A model generated the notes under the pieces. It ran no database searches and was not told the DNA's origin. It saw only the letters and a program-made list of their open reading frames with translations. The position numbers and the translations under genes were made by a program. This document shows positions 33,223-43,259 of a DNA stretch of 64,000 nt, piece after piece; within the stretch, counting starts at the first letter, position 1; every line of letters begins with the position of its first letter. The DNA is taken from positions 2,604,001-2,668,000 of the forward strand of contig NC_089183.1 of the NCBI RefSeq assembly GCF_947507565.1, read 5' to 3'. The stretch comes from Oscarella lobularis (Eukaryota; Porifera; Homoscleromorpha; Homosclerophorida; Oscarellidae).

Positions 33223-35634
33223 ATGGACGTTCATCTCAACACGCTGTCCGATTGGGCTGTCCAAAGCCTGTGCGAAACGTTCTTCGTTCCGCGCTTGTCT
33301 TCACTGGGTGACATACCGGCTCTTCCCCTGCGTTCTGTGGCCGAGATTCTTCTCGGGGACCCCACGTGTTCAGTGTGCTTGCCTTCGAATATCGCCAACC
33401 GCATTATCGACGGACTGGCTCGACGTGGAAAGCTAACAGCAGGCGTCCTCGATATTCTACTCGATCAAAATCGCATTCGTTTGACTGCGCTGCCTCTCTA
33501 CTGCATTGATATCGACCCAAACGCATTCGTCGACAAAATAGCGGAATTGGTCAACGTGACGAGCATTGACATATCGTTCAGTTCGTGTTGGGCGGATCTG
33601 TCGACTCCGTTTTTGAAAATCGTAGAGGACAAGTGCGTGACGTCATTGACAAGCTTCTGTGCTCGTCACGTCGTCGGCGAAATTGGATTAGTCGAGCTTC
33701 CGAATTTTTCAAATCTACAGCATTTGGATATTGGATTCACGTCCGTTTCTCGTGAAGAGCTGCGTACTTTCGTTTCGAGTCTACCTCTATTGGAGCATCT
33801 ATGCATTTCTGGAATTCCTGTTAGCCTTTTGGAAGTGTTCTCCACGGCTGACTGTCTCGCATGTGTTCGTCTCAAACATCTCGGCCTCAATTCGTTAAAG
33901 TTCGTCCCTGTCACGGAATTGGAATTCACTCCGGCGCTACGTTCAAAGATTTCGGAATTTTTTACTAAGCTTGGTTATTTGAGCAGTGTCGATCTCTCGT
34001 ATGTGTCTTGGTGCGGCAACATGTATAAAGGAAGAGCAAGCGTGAAGCAAGCTCTTTACGAAATTCTAACCTGTTCTCCTTCACTTACTCACCTAGACTC
34101 TTCGGACACTCTTTCCCTTGATTGCGTATACGACGTTCTAAGAGCCACCAATCGATTCGGTCAACTCAAATTTCTTGAGAATTTTAGCAGATGTCGAGAG
34201 TGGAGAGAACCTGGTGCAGAGGACTGTCAAATCTCTACTGGGGCAAACGTTAATGATTATCGCAGTAAGCATGCCTTGAGGAATTATGCTTCTCTTTCTC
34301 ATGCTGTTATTCAATGTCACCACATGTTACCTTTCCGCCGCGACGAAGTGATTCCTGCTCCAGTTTCGTCAATGATTTACGCTGGACTTCTTCGCCTGCA
34401 GACAGAAAAGGATGTCCGGTATGGGGTGGAAGAGAACATTGCTGACTTTCTCCGCAATCTAATGAGACTGAGAAACGGGGAGCAGCTTCTCGTTTTAAGC
34501 CACTCTGCTTGTAGTCTGCTAGAATTTGCTTTTCAGCACTTTCTGAATCCAAGGATTACCCCTCTGCTTCGGGACTATTGGGACTATGGCTGGTGTGGCG
34601 CGAAAGTACAAATAGGTTTTCTTTTCGCTCTGTTGTCATTCTCGTCGCTCATTTGTCCGCATCCTCGTCTATTGCATTTGGCTATGGCAGTCTTTAGCAA
34701 TATTTCGGAGAAATCGTTTTGGAAGTATAAATATCTGTTCAAATTATTCGAGAAACTGCCGGAAATTACTCGTGAACACTTGGCTATAAATCAAAGCTAT
34801 CTTTCTAAAATGTGCGTTCGCCTAAGCGATGTCCTCTATTGCGACCTCTTTTGCGACGTTGTAAGATTGCGATATGATTCGTTTGACCTCTACCACGACT
34901 TTGTTCCCCAAGCTAATAACACTCTTCGTGCTCTCTGTTCGCTGTGCCGTGGGCTGCCGAATCTGTTTCAGTACTTCGTCGACGTTCCTGAAGCTGTTGA
35001 CAATTTGGCAGAAGTGGCTCTGAGAAGTTCATATTTTCATTTTCATCGCGACGATCACGGCGTTTGGATAGTGGATAGCGTTTACTGCAAGGCTGTTGAA
35101 TTCTTGTCGTACATCGCTGAAATTGGCGTCTTGGCTCATGTCCTGTGCTCGCGAAAGGTCATCAAGGTCTTGGTCGATGCGTCGTCTTCGTCGCCGAATG
35201 AAATAATGCGTTTCGCTTCTTCGTATTTGGCTGCACTCCTTATTGTCAACGATGAACTGGACTCAATCTGGCCTCGCGATGTCGAATCGAAAGATGCTCT
35301 GGTTGCTAAGGTGTTCGGAAACAGCGACTATGAAAAAGGCTTTTTTGAACGAACAAGTCAACCATTCTATTATTACACGACACTTGTGCCTTTAGTGAAG
35401 GTTTGCAACTGCTCTGAGTTCCCCGCTGTTTCTGCTTTTGGCTGGAAACATCTGGCATACTTTTGCAGCGACTTTGATGCTCAGGAGTATTTCGATCAAA
35501 CTGGTTTGTGTCCTTTGTGCCTTCTGAGAAAAGAAGTCGGTGCCGATGTCCTTTCTAGGCTCTCAATTCCAGCGGAGTTGAAAGACCTATTCGACGCAGT
35601 AATGAAGGCTTGTCCGGTACACAAAGAAGATTGA
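33223..35634 (+). CDS. ZYG11-like CUL2 substrate receptor, copy 1
   Basis: Intronless, 803 aa. N-terminal part: SDWAVQSLCETF, LPxxIANRIIDGLARRGKL, then degenerate LRRs (NLQHLDIGFTSVS, LLEHLCISGIPVSLLEVF, LSSVDLSYVSW, LTHLDSSDTLSLDCVYDVL). The C-terminal half consists of helical ARM-like repeats (FLSYIAEIGVLAHVLCSRKVIK, RFASSYLAALLIVND, VPLVKVCNCSEFPAVSAFGWKHLAYFC), matching the LRR-then-ARM plan of the ZYG11/ZER1 family, which recognises substrate N-termini for CUL2 ubiquitin ligases. The loss of introns relative to vertebrate members is notable. The start is fixed by identity of MDVHLNTLSDWAVQS in all four copies. It heads a duplicated ZYG11-DUF985-amine oxidase block. Confidence 0.8.
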   Translation: MDVHLNTLSDWAVQSLCETFFVPRLSSLGDIPALPLRSVAEILLGDPTCSVCLPSNIANRIIDGLARRGKLTAGVLDILLDQNRIRLTALPLYCIDIDPNAFVDKIAELVNVTSIDISFSSCWADLSTPFLKIVEDKCVTSLTSFCARHVVGEIGLVELPNFSNLQHLDIGFTSVSREELRTFVSSLPLLEHLCISGIPVSLLEVFSTADCLACVRLKHLGLNSLKFVPVTELEFTPALRSKISEFFTKLGYLSSVDLSYVSWCGNMYKGRASVKQALYEILTCSPSLTHLDSSDTLSLDCVYDVLRATNRFGQLKFLENFSRCREWREPGAEDCQISTGANVNDYRSKHALRNYASLSHAVIQCHHMLPFRRDEVIPAPVSSMIYAGLLRLQTEKDVRYGVEENIADFLRNLMRLRNGEQLLVLSHSACSLLEFAFQHFLNPRITPLLRDYWDYGWCGAKVQIGFLFALLSFSSLICPHPRLLHLAMAVFSNISEKSFWKYKYLFKLFEKLPEITREHLAINQSYLSKMCVRLSDVLYCDLFCDVVRLRYDSFDLYHDFVPQANNTLRALCSLCRGLPNLFQYFVDVPEAVDNLAEVALRSSYFHFHRDDHGVWIVDSVYCKAVEFLSYIAEIGVLAHVLCSRKVIKVLVDASSSSPNEIMRFASSYLAALLIVNDELDSIWPRDVESKDALVAKVFGNSDYEKGFFERTSQPFYYYTTLVPLVKVCNCSEFPAVSAFGWKHLAYFCSDFDAQEYFDQTGLCPLCLLRKEVGADVLSRLSIPAELKDLFDAVMKACPVHKED

Positions 35635-36118
35635 GCAGGACGAGAGTGCATGATCAATTAAGAACCGCTTTAAAAATTTATTGCTTTATTTGTGGTAATT
35701 GGTTTCGATGTCTTGTGAGAACGATTAATTGATTATTTAAATTGGCAAAAATCGACTCGTTCTCTGCATGGTGAGAGAAATCGGTTGAGATATAAGAGGA
35801 ATGGTGGCCCAGGGCTAGCCTACGTACAGCAGACAAGTGTACTCCCATAGAAGAAAGCAGTAGACTGTCCCAATTCCGTCACCACTTTCTAAAAGCGATT
35901 TTCTCAATTTTTTGATATCTGCGCTCTTGACAAAACTATAAGAGGCGTTATAGCTGTACATGAATCGTGGTCAGAATCGGGAACGAATCGCTAACTCGAG
36001 AGCAGTCGTGATCTGCGACGACGTCATGCATGCAATAAACAGCGCAACCCCCGGTCGACACCGGACACCCGTACAACCAGTCATCTAGCTGTCGCCCAAG
36101 CTGACCCTTACAATCGTC
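35635..36118. other. ZYG11 - DUF985 spacer
   Basis: Nearly identical to 41757-42240 apart from small indels, which suits a recent duplication. It should contain the ZYG11 3' end and the DUF985 promoter; no strong motif is seen. Confidence 0.5.
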
Positions 36119-36602
36119 ATGTTCGAGCAGATCGTCACTGAATTGGCCTTAGAGCCTTACCCTCGCAATTGCTACGGCCACTATAGAGAAGTTCATCGCG
36201 CCCAATCCTCAAACGAATCAGCGAAAGACGCTCGCGGAGCCAGCACGCACATCTACTACGCTCTGCGCAACGCAGATCGATCGTTCATGCACAAAGTTGA
36301 CGCAGATGAAATGTATCATTTCTACCTCGGCTCGCCTATCGTCGTCGTTGAATTGGACGCAAACGAGAGCGGTCACGCGAGAAGCACGTCGTGGGCTCTG
36401 ACGTCACTTCCGGTCAGCGACCTTTTCACGCGGTGAAGAAGGGAACGTGGTTCGGCGCGTATCTGCTCAGGGATGACACGTGGGCATTGTGTGCGGTTTG
36501 ACAGTTTCGCCGGCTTTTGTCCCGGAAGGATTTGTGGCGGGAAAGATAAAGGAGCTGCCTCAAGCAAAAGAAGTCATACTCAAACTAACTGAGGGCGAGT
36601 GA
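36119..36602 (+). pseudogene. DUF985 (cupin_5) protein, broken copy 1
   Basis: The first 90 codons match the intact copy at 42241 almost exactly. Then one base is lost at about 36388 (agcacgtcgtgggc against agcaccgttgtgggc) and the frame ends at 36436. Farther on, gt is inserted at about 36490 (attgtgtgcgg against attgtgcgg), and about 12 bp are missing before caagcaaaag near 36560. Three separate lesions mark it as a pseudogene. Confidence 0.85.
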
Positions 36603-37008
36603 CTTGGGTAGAGACGAAACGGGACACGCATGCTCTCGCGCGTATGAATGCTTGCTTATACAGTTAGATAGTGCGTGCACGGTGTATCAACTTGAAGTGA
36701 GTGACTATTGTCTGCATTGTTTCTATTGTGGAGCATTGTCTTGTGGCTATTTGCAACTATCGCGCGTTAGGCTTTTTTCCCCTGGTCTTTAAATCCTAAG
36801 TGGTGGAGGCGACTTTAGGGTCAGTTATAGACGTACCTGCCTGACTGCATGAGGAGAAAGAAGAAAAACAGAAAAAAAAAGAAGAAATAAGGCAAGTAAG
36901 GAAAATTCCTGTTTTCATTCCGCCAACTGCGCGCATGCTCGTCTCGAGTTACAAGAGGCATTCACAGGCTGTGCGCGGGCAGCTACGTACAACAAAGGAA
37001 CATTTACA

Positions 37009-38720
37009 ATGCCATTCCGCTTTGCGCTCCTTCTCTGCGCTCTTCTTATCACGGCACGTTTAGCCGAAGGAAAGGTCTTGATTCTCGGAGGCGGTCTCGC
37101 CGGATTGCAAGCGGCCCAAACGCTCAAAGACAACGGCGTCGATTTTCTCCTCCTGGAGGGAAGCGATCACGTAGGAGGAAGACTCGCCGCCGCAGCAATC
37201 GACGAAGTTGCCGCCGACTCGTTCTCTTGGACGCGCGACACAACGCCCGGTGGCGATCCCTTTGGCCCGTGGTTCCAAAAGTGCAATCTCGATTGGTCGG
37301 AGCCGGGGACGATTGCACTGACTATGATAAACGACACCGGCGCCGACATCACGTCAGTGACGAATGGACGTCTAGGCGAGTTGTATTCGATTTTGACAGA
37401 GGCGGCCAGGGCGTACGACAACGGGGACATACCAGGTAAGCTTCTCTGGTGGTCGCGTTTGTTTTTTTTTTAGGTCTAGAACGCCTACTTATGATGCATA
37501 TGATTACTAACGATCCCTAAATAAAGAGATGGCTGCATGATGCAAACAGGGACCTCATCTCATATTACTCTAGATTCGCGATCACCAAGTCTTGGAGCTC
37601 TACTAACTTTGTACGGATGGCATCCGACGACGCCAATCGACTGGATACTCGAGTGGTATTTCTTCGAACTCGATCACGGACTGGCGTTGCACGCTCAATC
37701 GGCCACGAATTATCTATTCCTCTTGTCTCCTACAAACGGAATTGCCAAAACCCTGCAATTCTACTACAGCAGCAACGAGCTCAAGCCGGCGCGAGTGTTG
37801 CCCAAGTGCATGAGCGATACGATATTCGCCGGCGATATGCAGAATAAACTCGTGCTCAACGCCAAAGTGACGTCGATCTCTTACACGTCGTCAGGCGTGA
37901 CGGTGACAACGGAATCCGGCACGACGTACGAAGGCGACTACGCTATCGTGACGTTCAGTCTCGGCGTGCTCCAGCGTGGCTTGGTCACCTTCACACCCGA
38001 AATACCCTTTTGGAAACGTCTCGCGTGGAGCGAGTTCGACATGTTGACGACGACCGTCCTGTACGCCGTTTTCGACACGAAACTGTCGCTCGCAAACGAG
38101 TTCTACACGTACGTGACGCACGATCTCAATAACAACTGGATACGAGACATGACGTCGACACTGAGTCACTTGCCCGAATACGCCAACAAGACGGTCCTTC
38201 ACATTTACGTCACGGGACGATACGCCGAACGACTGATAGACCAGGCTTGGAGTAAAACTATAAATGACATCGCGATCATGTTTCGCAACATGTTCGGCAA
38301 GGAGCCGTCGAACGTCTACATGGCGGCACCGGGAAAGGATCCGCTTCTACTCGGCGGATTTCCATCTTGGCCTGTCGGCGCTTCGTGGGAGGATTTCGAC
38401 GACGTGCGTCGACCGGTCGGCGGCCGACTCTTCTTCGCCGGCGATTTGTGCTGGTACTTTCGCGTGGCGCGTGCGTCTATGATTAGCGGCGAGGAGACGG
38501 CGAACGTTGTGACGTCGTGCATGAACGGGGGATCGTGCGCCTATAGGAAGTTCGCTCAAACTGCTACGCCCAACGAGTGCCCGACAACATGTAATTGAGA
38601 ATAGATGTAGATTGATAGTTACCACCTTCTGATTTCTTAGCCGAAGAGTCAAGAGTTGGTGCCGGAATGATGATAGCTGTTGTCCTTTGTCTCATTGTTA
38701 TGTGGCGTGGAATGAACTAA
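37009..38720 (+). CDS. Secreted/membrane-anchored flavin amine (polyamine) oxidase, copy 1
   Basis: Model: exons 37009-37435, 37574-38590, 38641-38720 (introns 138 and 50 bp); 507 aa. It starts with a signal peptide (FALLLCALLITARLAEG) directly followed by the FAD-binding motif VLILGGGLAGLQAA and LLLEGSDHVGGRL. The middle has the substrate domain, and the end has the FAD-contacting RLFFAGDLCWYFRVARASM...SGEETANVV. Family enzymes oxidise polyamines or related amines, releasing hydrogen peroxide. The last exon encodes a hydrophobic helix (GAGMMIAVVLCLIVMW) that would anchor the protein, with the catalytic part outside or lumenal. If the last intron is retained, the protein ends at CPTTCN and would be soluble. 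The 400 bp upstream (36603-37008) hold no recognised feature except a purine-rich run at 36850-36890. Confidence 0.85.
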
Positions 38721-38739
38721 ACTTTTAGGACAATGGCCC

Positions 38740-39230
38740 TAAGTTAGAAAGGGCTTTAGGACAATGCTTCTTCTTTTTTGTTGTTTTCCTGTTAATTGTC
38801 TCCTTGCCTGCACGGTTTTGTTCGTTGATTTAGCTTGTACCCGGTGCAAACCATCGACTGACTGACCTAGCTTGCGAGAAAACGCATGGGTACGTGACAC
38901 GTACTGAATTACTAGCTAATGCGAATTTCTGAACAAACTCGCCTCGCCATTAGCCCCTCTTTCCCAGCGAACTCCTTCGAATGGGCCTCTCTGTTCGATC
39001 CATCGAGCTTTGTGTTCGCTTTGTGGCGACGCGCCTTTTCGAGCGATGGCTTCGATACGGCACGTATTCGAAATAGATACGAGAGTTAGTATCGCCGGTC
39101 GGACTGAAGCGGCGTCCAGTCGGCGCGAGCGCGACGACGCTGGGACGCGACGGGCAGGGAAGACGGAAGACAAGGTGGAACGCCGAATACGGGACTTCTT
39201 CATCGTGCCTTCGTACATCCAGAAGGCATA
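38740..39230. repeat. Dispersed repeat downstream of amine oxidase, copy 3
   Basis: Nearly identical to 45000-45480 and more distantly related to 10260-10665 and 20110-20520 (gaatttctgaaSaaactcgc, ccagcgaactccttcgaatggg, aatacgggacttcttcatcgtgcc). No open frame is conserved among copies, so coding is unlikely. Confidence 0.65.
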
Positions 39231-39338
39231 GATCAGGAATATTGCGTCTCTTCTTCGACTTTGACTCTATCTCTGGAGACGGCTAATTGGGCTCTCACAA
39301 ACCCGGATTGAACCAGTATCCCTGATTGAACTCGGCAT

Positions 39339-41756
39339 ATGGACGTTCATCTCAACACGCTGTCCGATTGGGCCGTCCAAAGCCTGTGCGAAACGTTCTT
39401 CGTTCCGCGCTTGTCTTCACTGGGTGACATACCGGCTCTTCCCTTGCGTTCTGTGGCCGAGATTCTTCTCGGGGACCCCACGTGTTCAGTGTGCTTGCCT
39501 TCGCCTATCGCCAACCGCATTATCGACGGACTAGCTCGACGTGGAAAGCTCACAGAAGGAGTCCTCAATATTCTACTCGATCGCAATCGCATTCGTTTGA
39601 CCGCGTTGCCTCTCTACTGTATTGATGTCGATCCAAACGCATTCGTCGACAAAATAGCAGAATTGGTCAACGTGACGAGCATTGACATATCGTTCAGTTC
39701 GTGTTGGGCGGATCTGTCGACTCCGTTTTTGAAAATCGTCGAGGACAAGTGCATGACGTCATTGACGAGCTTCTGTGCTCGTCACGTCGTCGGCGAAATT
39801 GGATTAGTCGAACTTCCGAATTTTTCAAATCTACAGCATTTGGATATTGGATTCACGTCCGTTTCTTGTGAAGAGCTGCGTACTTTCGTTTCGAGTCTAC
39901 CTCTATTGGAGCATCTATGCATTTCTGGAATTCCTGTTAGCCTTTTGGAAGTGTTCTCCACGGCTGACTGTCTCGCATGTGTTGGTCTCCGACATCTCGG
40001 TCTCAATTCGTTAAAGTTCGTTTCTGACAAGGAATCGGAATTCACTCCGGCGCTACGTTCAAAGATTTCGGAATTTTTTACTAAGCTTGGTTATTTGAGC
40101 AGTGTCGATCTCTCGTATGTGTCTTGGTGCGGTGACAGGCATAATAAAGGAGAAGCAAGCGTGAAGCAAGCTCTTTACGAAATTCTAATGTGTTCTTCTT
40201 CACTTACTCACCTAGACTCTACGGACACTCTTTCCCTTGATTGCGTATGCGACGTTCTAAGAGTCACCAATCGATTTGGTCAACTCAAATTTCTTGAGAA
40301 TTTTAACGGGCTTCGAGATTTGACAAAATATGGCGCTGAAAACTGTCAAATCTCTACTGGGGCAAACGTTGATGATTATCGCAGTAAGCATGCCTTGAGA
40401 AATTACGCTTCTCTTTATAATGCTGTTAATCCATGTTACCACATGTTATTTTTCCGCCGCGACGAAGTGATTCCTGCTCCAGTTTTGTCTATGATTTACG
40501 CTGGACTTCTTCGCCTGCAGACAGAAAAGGATGACTGGCATAAGGTGGCAAACGCTACCGGTGCATTTCTCAGCGACCTAATGGACACTCATCCTAGACT
40601 GAGAAAAGGGAAGCAACTTTTCGTATTAAGCCACTCTGCTTGTAGTCTACTAGAATTTGCTTTTCAGCACTTTCTGAATCCAAGGATTTGCCCTCTGCTT
40701 CGGGACTATTGTAACTATGGTGGGCGCTGGGGCCGGTTAGAAGAATCTTTTCTTTTCGCTCTGTTGTCATTCTCGTCGCTCGTTTGTTCGCATCCTCGTC
40801 TATTGCATTTGGCTATGGCAATTCTTAGCAATCTTCCAGAGAAATTGTGTATGAAGTATAAGTTTCTGGGGAAAGTATTCGAGAAACTGCCAGCAATCAC
40901 TCGTGAACACTTGGCTATAAATCAAAGCTATCTTTCTAAATTGTGCGTTCGCCTAAGCAAGGCCCTCTATTGCGACGTTGAAAGATTGCGATATGATTCG
41001 TTTGACAAATCTCACTTCAAGTTTGCTCTCCAAGCTTACACAACTATTCGTGCTCTCTGTTCGCTGTGCCATGGGCTGCCGAATCTGTTTCATTATTTCG
41101 TCGACGTCCCTGAAGCTGTTGACAATTTGGCAGAAGTGGCTCTGAGAATCTCATATTTTTATTTTCATTGCAACGATCTGAACAAAATTCGGGTGGAAGA
41201 CGTTTACTGCGCGGCTGTTGAATGCTTGTCTTACATCGCTGAAATTGGCGTCTTGGCTCATGTTGTGTGCTCGCGAAAGGTCATCAAGGTCATGGTCAAT
41301 GCGTCGTCTTCGTCGCCAACTGAAAGAATGCGTTTCGCTTCTTCGTATTTGGCCGGACTCCTTGTTGTCAACGATGAACTGGACTCAATCTGGCCTCGCG
41401 ATGTCGAAGCGAAAGATGCTCTGGTTGCTAAGGTGTTCGGAAGCAGCGACTATGAAAAAGGCTTTTTTGAACGCACAAATCGACACTGCTATTATTACAC
41501 GACACTTGTGCCTTTAGTGAAGGTTTGCAACTGCTCTGAGTTCCCCGCTGTTTCTGCTTTTGGCTGGAAACATCTGGCATACTTTTGCAACCGCTTTAAT
41601 GCTCGGGAGTATTTCGATCAAACTGGTTTGTGTCCTTTGTGCCTTCTGAGAAAAGAAGTCGGTGCCGATGTCCTTTCTAGGCTCTCAATTCCAGCGGAGT
41701 TGAAAGACCTATTCGACGCAGTAATGAAGGCTTGTCCGGTACACAAAGAAGATTGA
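39339..41756 (+). CDS. ZYG11-like CUL2 substrate receptor, copy 2
   Basis: Intronless, 805 aa, very similar to copy 1 over its whole length, with most differences in the central region (residues about 325-440) and in the ARM part. Same LRR-then-ARM plan and the same C-terminus (MKACPVHKED). Uninterrupted. The clustering of differences in the middle suggests either relaxed constraint there or selection on a recognition surface. Role inferred from the family: substrate selection for a CUL2 ubiquitin ligase. Confidence 0.8.
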   Translation: MDVHLNTLSDWAVQSLCETFFVPRLSSLGDIPALPLRSVAEILLGDPTCSVCLPSPIANRIIDGLARRGKLTEGVLNILLDRNRIRLTALPLYCIDVDPNAFVDKIAELVNVTSIDISFSSCWADLSTPFLKIVEDKCMTSLTSFCARHVVGEIGLVELPNFSNLQHLDIGFTSVSCEELRTFVSSLPLLEHLCISGIPVSLLEVFSTADCLACVGLRHLGLNSLKFVSDKESEFTPALRSKISEFFTKLGYLSSVDLSYVSWCGDRHNKGEASVKQALYEILMCSSSLTHLDSTDTLSLDCVCDVLRVTNRFGQLKFLENFNGLRDLTKYGAENCQISTGANVDDYRSKHALRNYASLYNAVNPCYHMLFFRRDEVIPAPVLSMIYAGLLRLQTEKDDWHKVANATGAFLSDLMDTHPRLRKGKQLFVLSHSACSLLEFAFQHFLNPRICPLLRDYCNYGGRWGRLEESFLFALLSFSSLVCSHPRLLHLAMAILSNLPEKLCMKYKFLGKVFEKLPAITREHLAINQSYLSKLCVRLSKALYCDVERLRYDSFDKSHFKFALQAYTTIRALCSLCHGLPNLFHYFVDVPEAVDNLAEVALRISYFYFHCNDLNKIRVEDVYCAAVECLSYIAEIGVLAHVVCSRKVIKVMVNASSSSPTERMRFASSYLAGLLVVNDELDSIWPRDVEAKDALVAKVFGSSDYEKGFFERTNRHCYYYTTLVPLVKVCNCSEFPAVSAFGWKHLAYFCNRFNAREYFDQTGLCPLCLLRKEVGADVLSRLSIPAELKDLFDAVMKACPVHKED

Positions 41757-42240
41757 GCAGGACGAGAGTGCATGATCAATTAAGAACCGCTTTAAAAATT
41801 TATTGCTTTATTTGTGGTAATTGGTTTCGATGTCTTGTGAGAATGATTAATTGATTATTTAAATTGGCAAAAATCGACTCGTTCTCTGCATGGTGAGAGA
41901 AATCGGTTGAGATATAAGAGGAATGGTGGCCCAGGGCTAGCCTACGTACAGCAGACAAGTGTTCTCCCATAGAAGAAAGCAGTAGACTGTCCCAATTCCG
42001 TCAACACTTTCTAAAAGCGATTTTCTCAATTTTTTGATATCTGCGCTCTTGACAAACTATAAGAGGCGTTAGCTGTACATGAAACGTGGTCAGACTCGGG
42101 AACGAATCGCTAACTCGAGAGCAGTCGTGATCTGCGTCGACGTCACGCATGCAACAGCGCAACCCCCGGTCGACACCGGATGTTAGAAAAGACACCCGTA
42201 CAACCAGTCATCTGTCGCCCAGCTGACCCTTACAGTCGTC

Positions 42241-42735
42241 ATGTTCGAGCAGATCGTCACCGAATTGGCCTTAGAGCCTTACCCTCGCAATTGCTACGGC
42301 CACTATAGAGAAGTTCATCGCGCCCAATCCTCAAACGAGTCAGCGAAAGAAGCTCGCGGAGCCAGCACGCACATCTACTACGCTCTGCGCAACGCCGATC
42401 GATCGTTCATGCACAAAGTTGACGCAGATGAAATGTATCACTTCTACCTCGGCTCGCCTATCGTCGTCGTTGAATTGGACGCAAACGAGAGCGGTCACGC
42501 GAGGAGCACCGTTGTGGGCTCCGACGTCACTTCCGGTCAGCGACCTTTTCACGCGGTGAAGAAGGGAACGTGGTTCGGCGCGTATCTGCTCAGGGATGAC
42601 ACGTGGGCATTGTGCGGTTTGACGGTTTCGCCGGCTTTTGTCCCGGAAGGATTTGTGGCGGGAAAGAGAAAGGAGCTGTTGGAAGAATATCCCAAAGCAA
42701 AAGAAGTCATACTCAAACTAACTGAGAGTGAGTGA
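42241..42735 (+). CDS. DUF985 (cupin_5) protein, intact copy
   Basis: Intronless, 164 aa, the usual length for this small cupin family. Typical motifs are present: LALEPYPRNCYGHYREVHR, ASTHIYYALR, HKVDADEMYHFYLGSPIVVVEL, a GQRPFHAVKKGTWFGAYL strand pair and GLTVSPAFVPEGF. The family forms a double-stranded beta-helix barrel whose reaction is mostly unknown. It lies between ZYG11-like and amine oxidase genes in a duplicated block whose other DUF985 copy is broken, so this is the only working one here. Confidence 0.85.
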   Translation: MFEQIVTELALEPYPRNCYGHYREVHRAQSSNESAKEARGASTHIYYALRNADRSFMHKVDADEMYHFYLGSPIVVVELDANESGHARSTVVGSDVTSGQRPFHAVKKGTWFGAYLLRDDTWALCGLTVSPAFVPEGFVAGKRKELLEEYPKAKEVILKLTESE

Positions 42736-43259
42736 ATTTGGGGCAGAGACGAAACGAAACCGAAACAAGCATTTTTGCACGTTTTTTGCGAGCTAAAAAC
42801 GCACTGATGATGCAAAACTACTGATGTCAGTGTACTTACTACTAGTAGAGCGAGTAACCAACCCGGAGAGCACCAAGTCATACACTGGTACTAGGAGGGT
42901 CTCGTTATTAAACGCTTTGAGGCCCGGAAGAGATAATGTCACTCGGCGTTTGAGCAGATCTCTCTTATAGCAGTATGGACAACTCGATCAAAATACGCAC
43001 ATAGTAGGACGCCTGGCTTTACCGTTACAATATGAATGCTTGCATGGCTGTACGCGCATCAACTTGAAATAGTATGCATTGTTGCTATTGTGAGGATTGT
43101 GCCTATTGAGGCTATTGAGGCTATTGTTACATTTCGTGATTAGCCTCGCGTGACGGGCCACGCCCTACCTGACAGTCGTGAACTGTTCCGGTCCATTCCG
43201 CTGCTGCGCGCATGCTCGTCTTGCTCTAGACCGGCGGCATTTGCTACAACAAAGCAACA

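Noticed and set aside
36915-37430. Several minus-strand frames across the amine oxidase first exon
   Set aside because: Shadows of a GC-rich coding exon; the plus frame has signal peptide and FAD motif and matches its paralogue.
39010-39231. Small open frames in the dispersed repeat copies (10406-10639, 39010-39231, 45282-45539)
   Set aside because: The frames are not conserved among the four copies; changes include frame-shifting indels.
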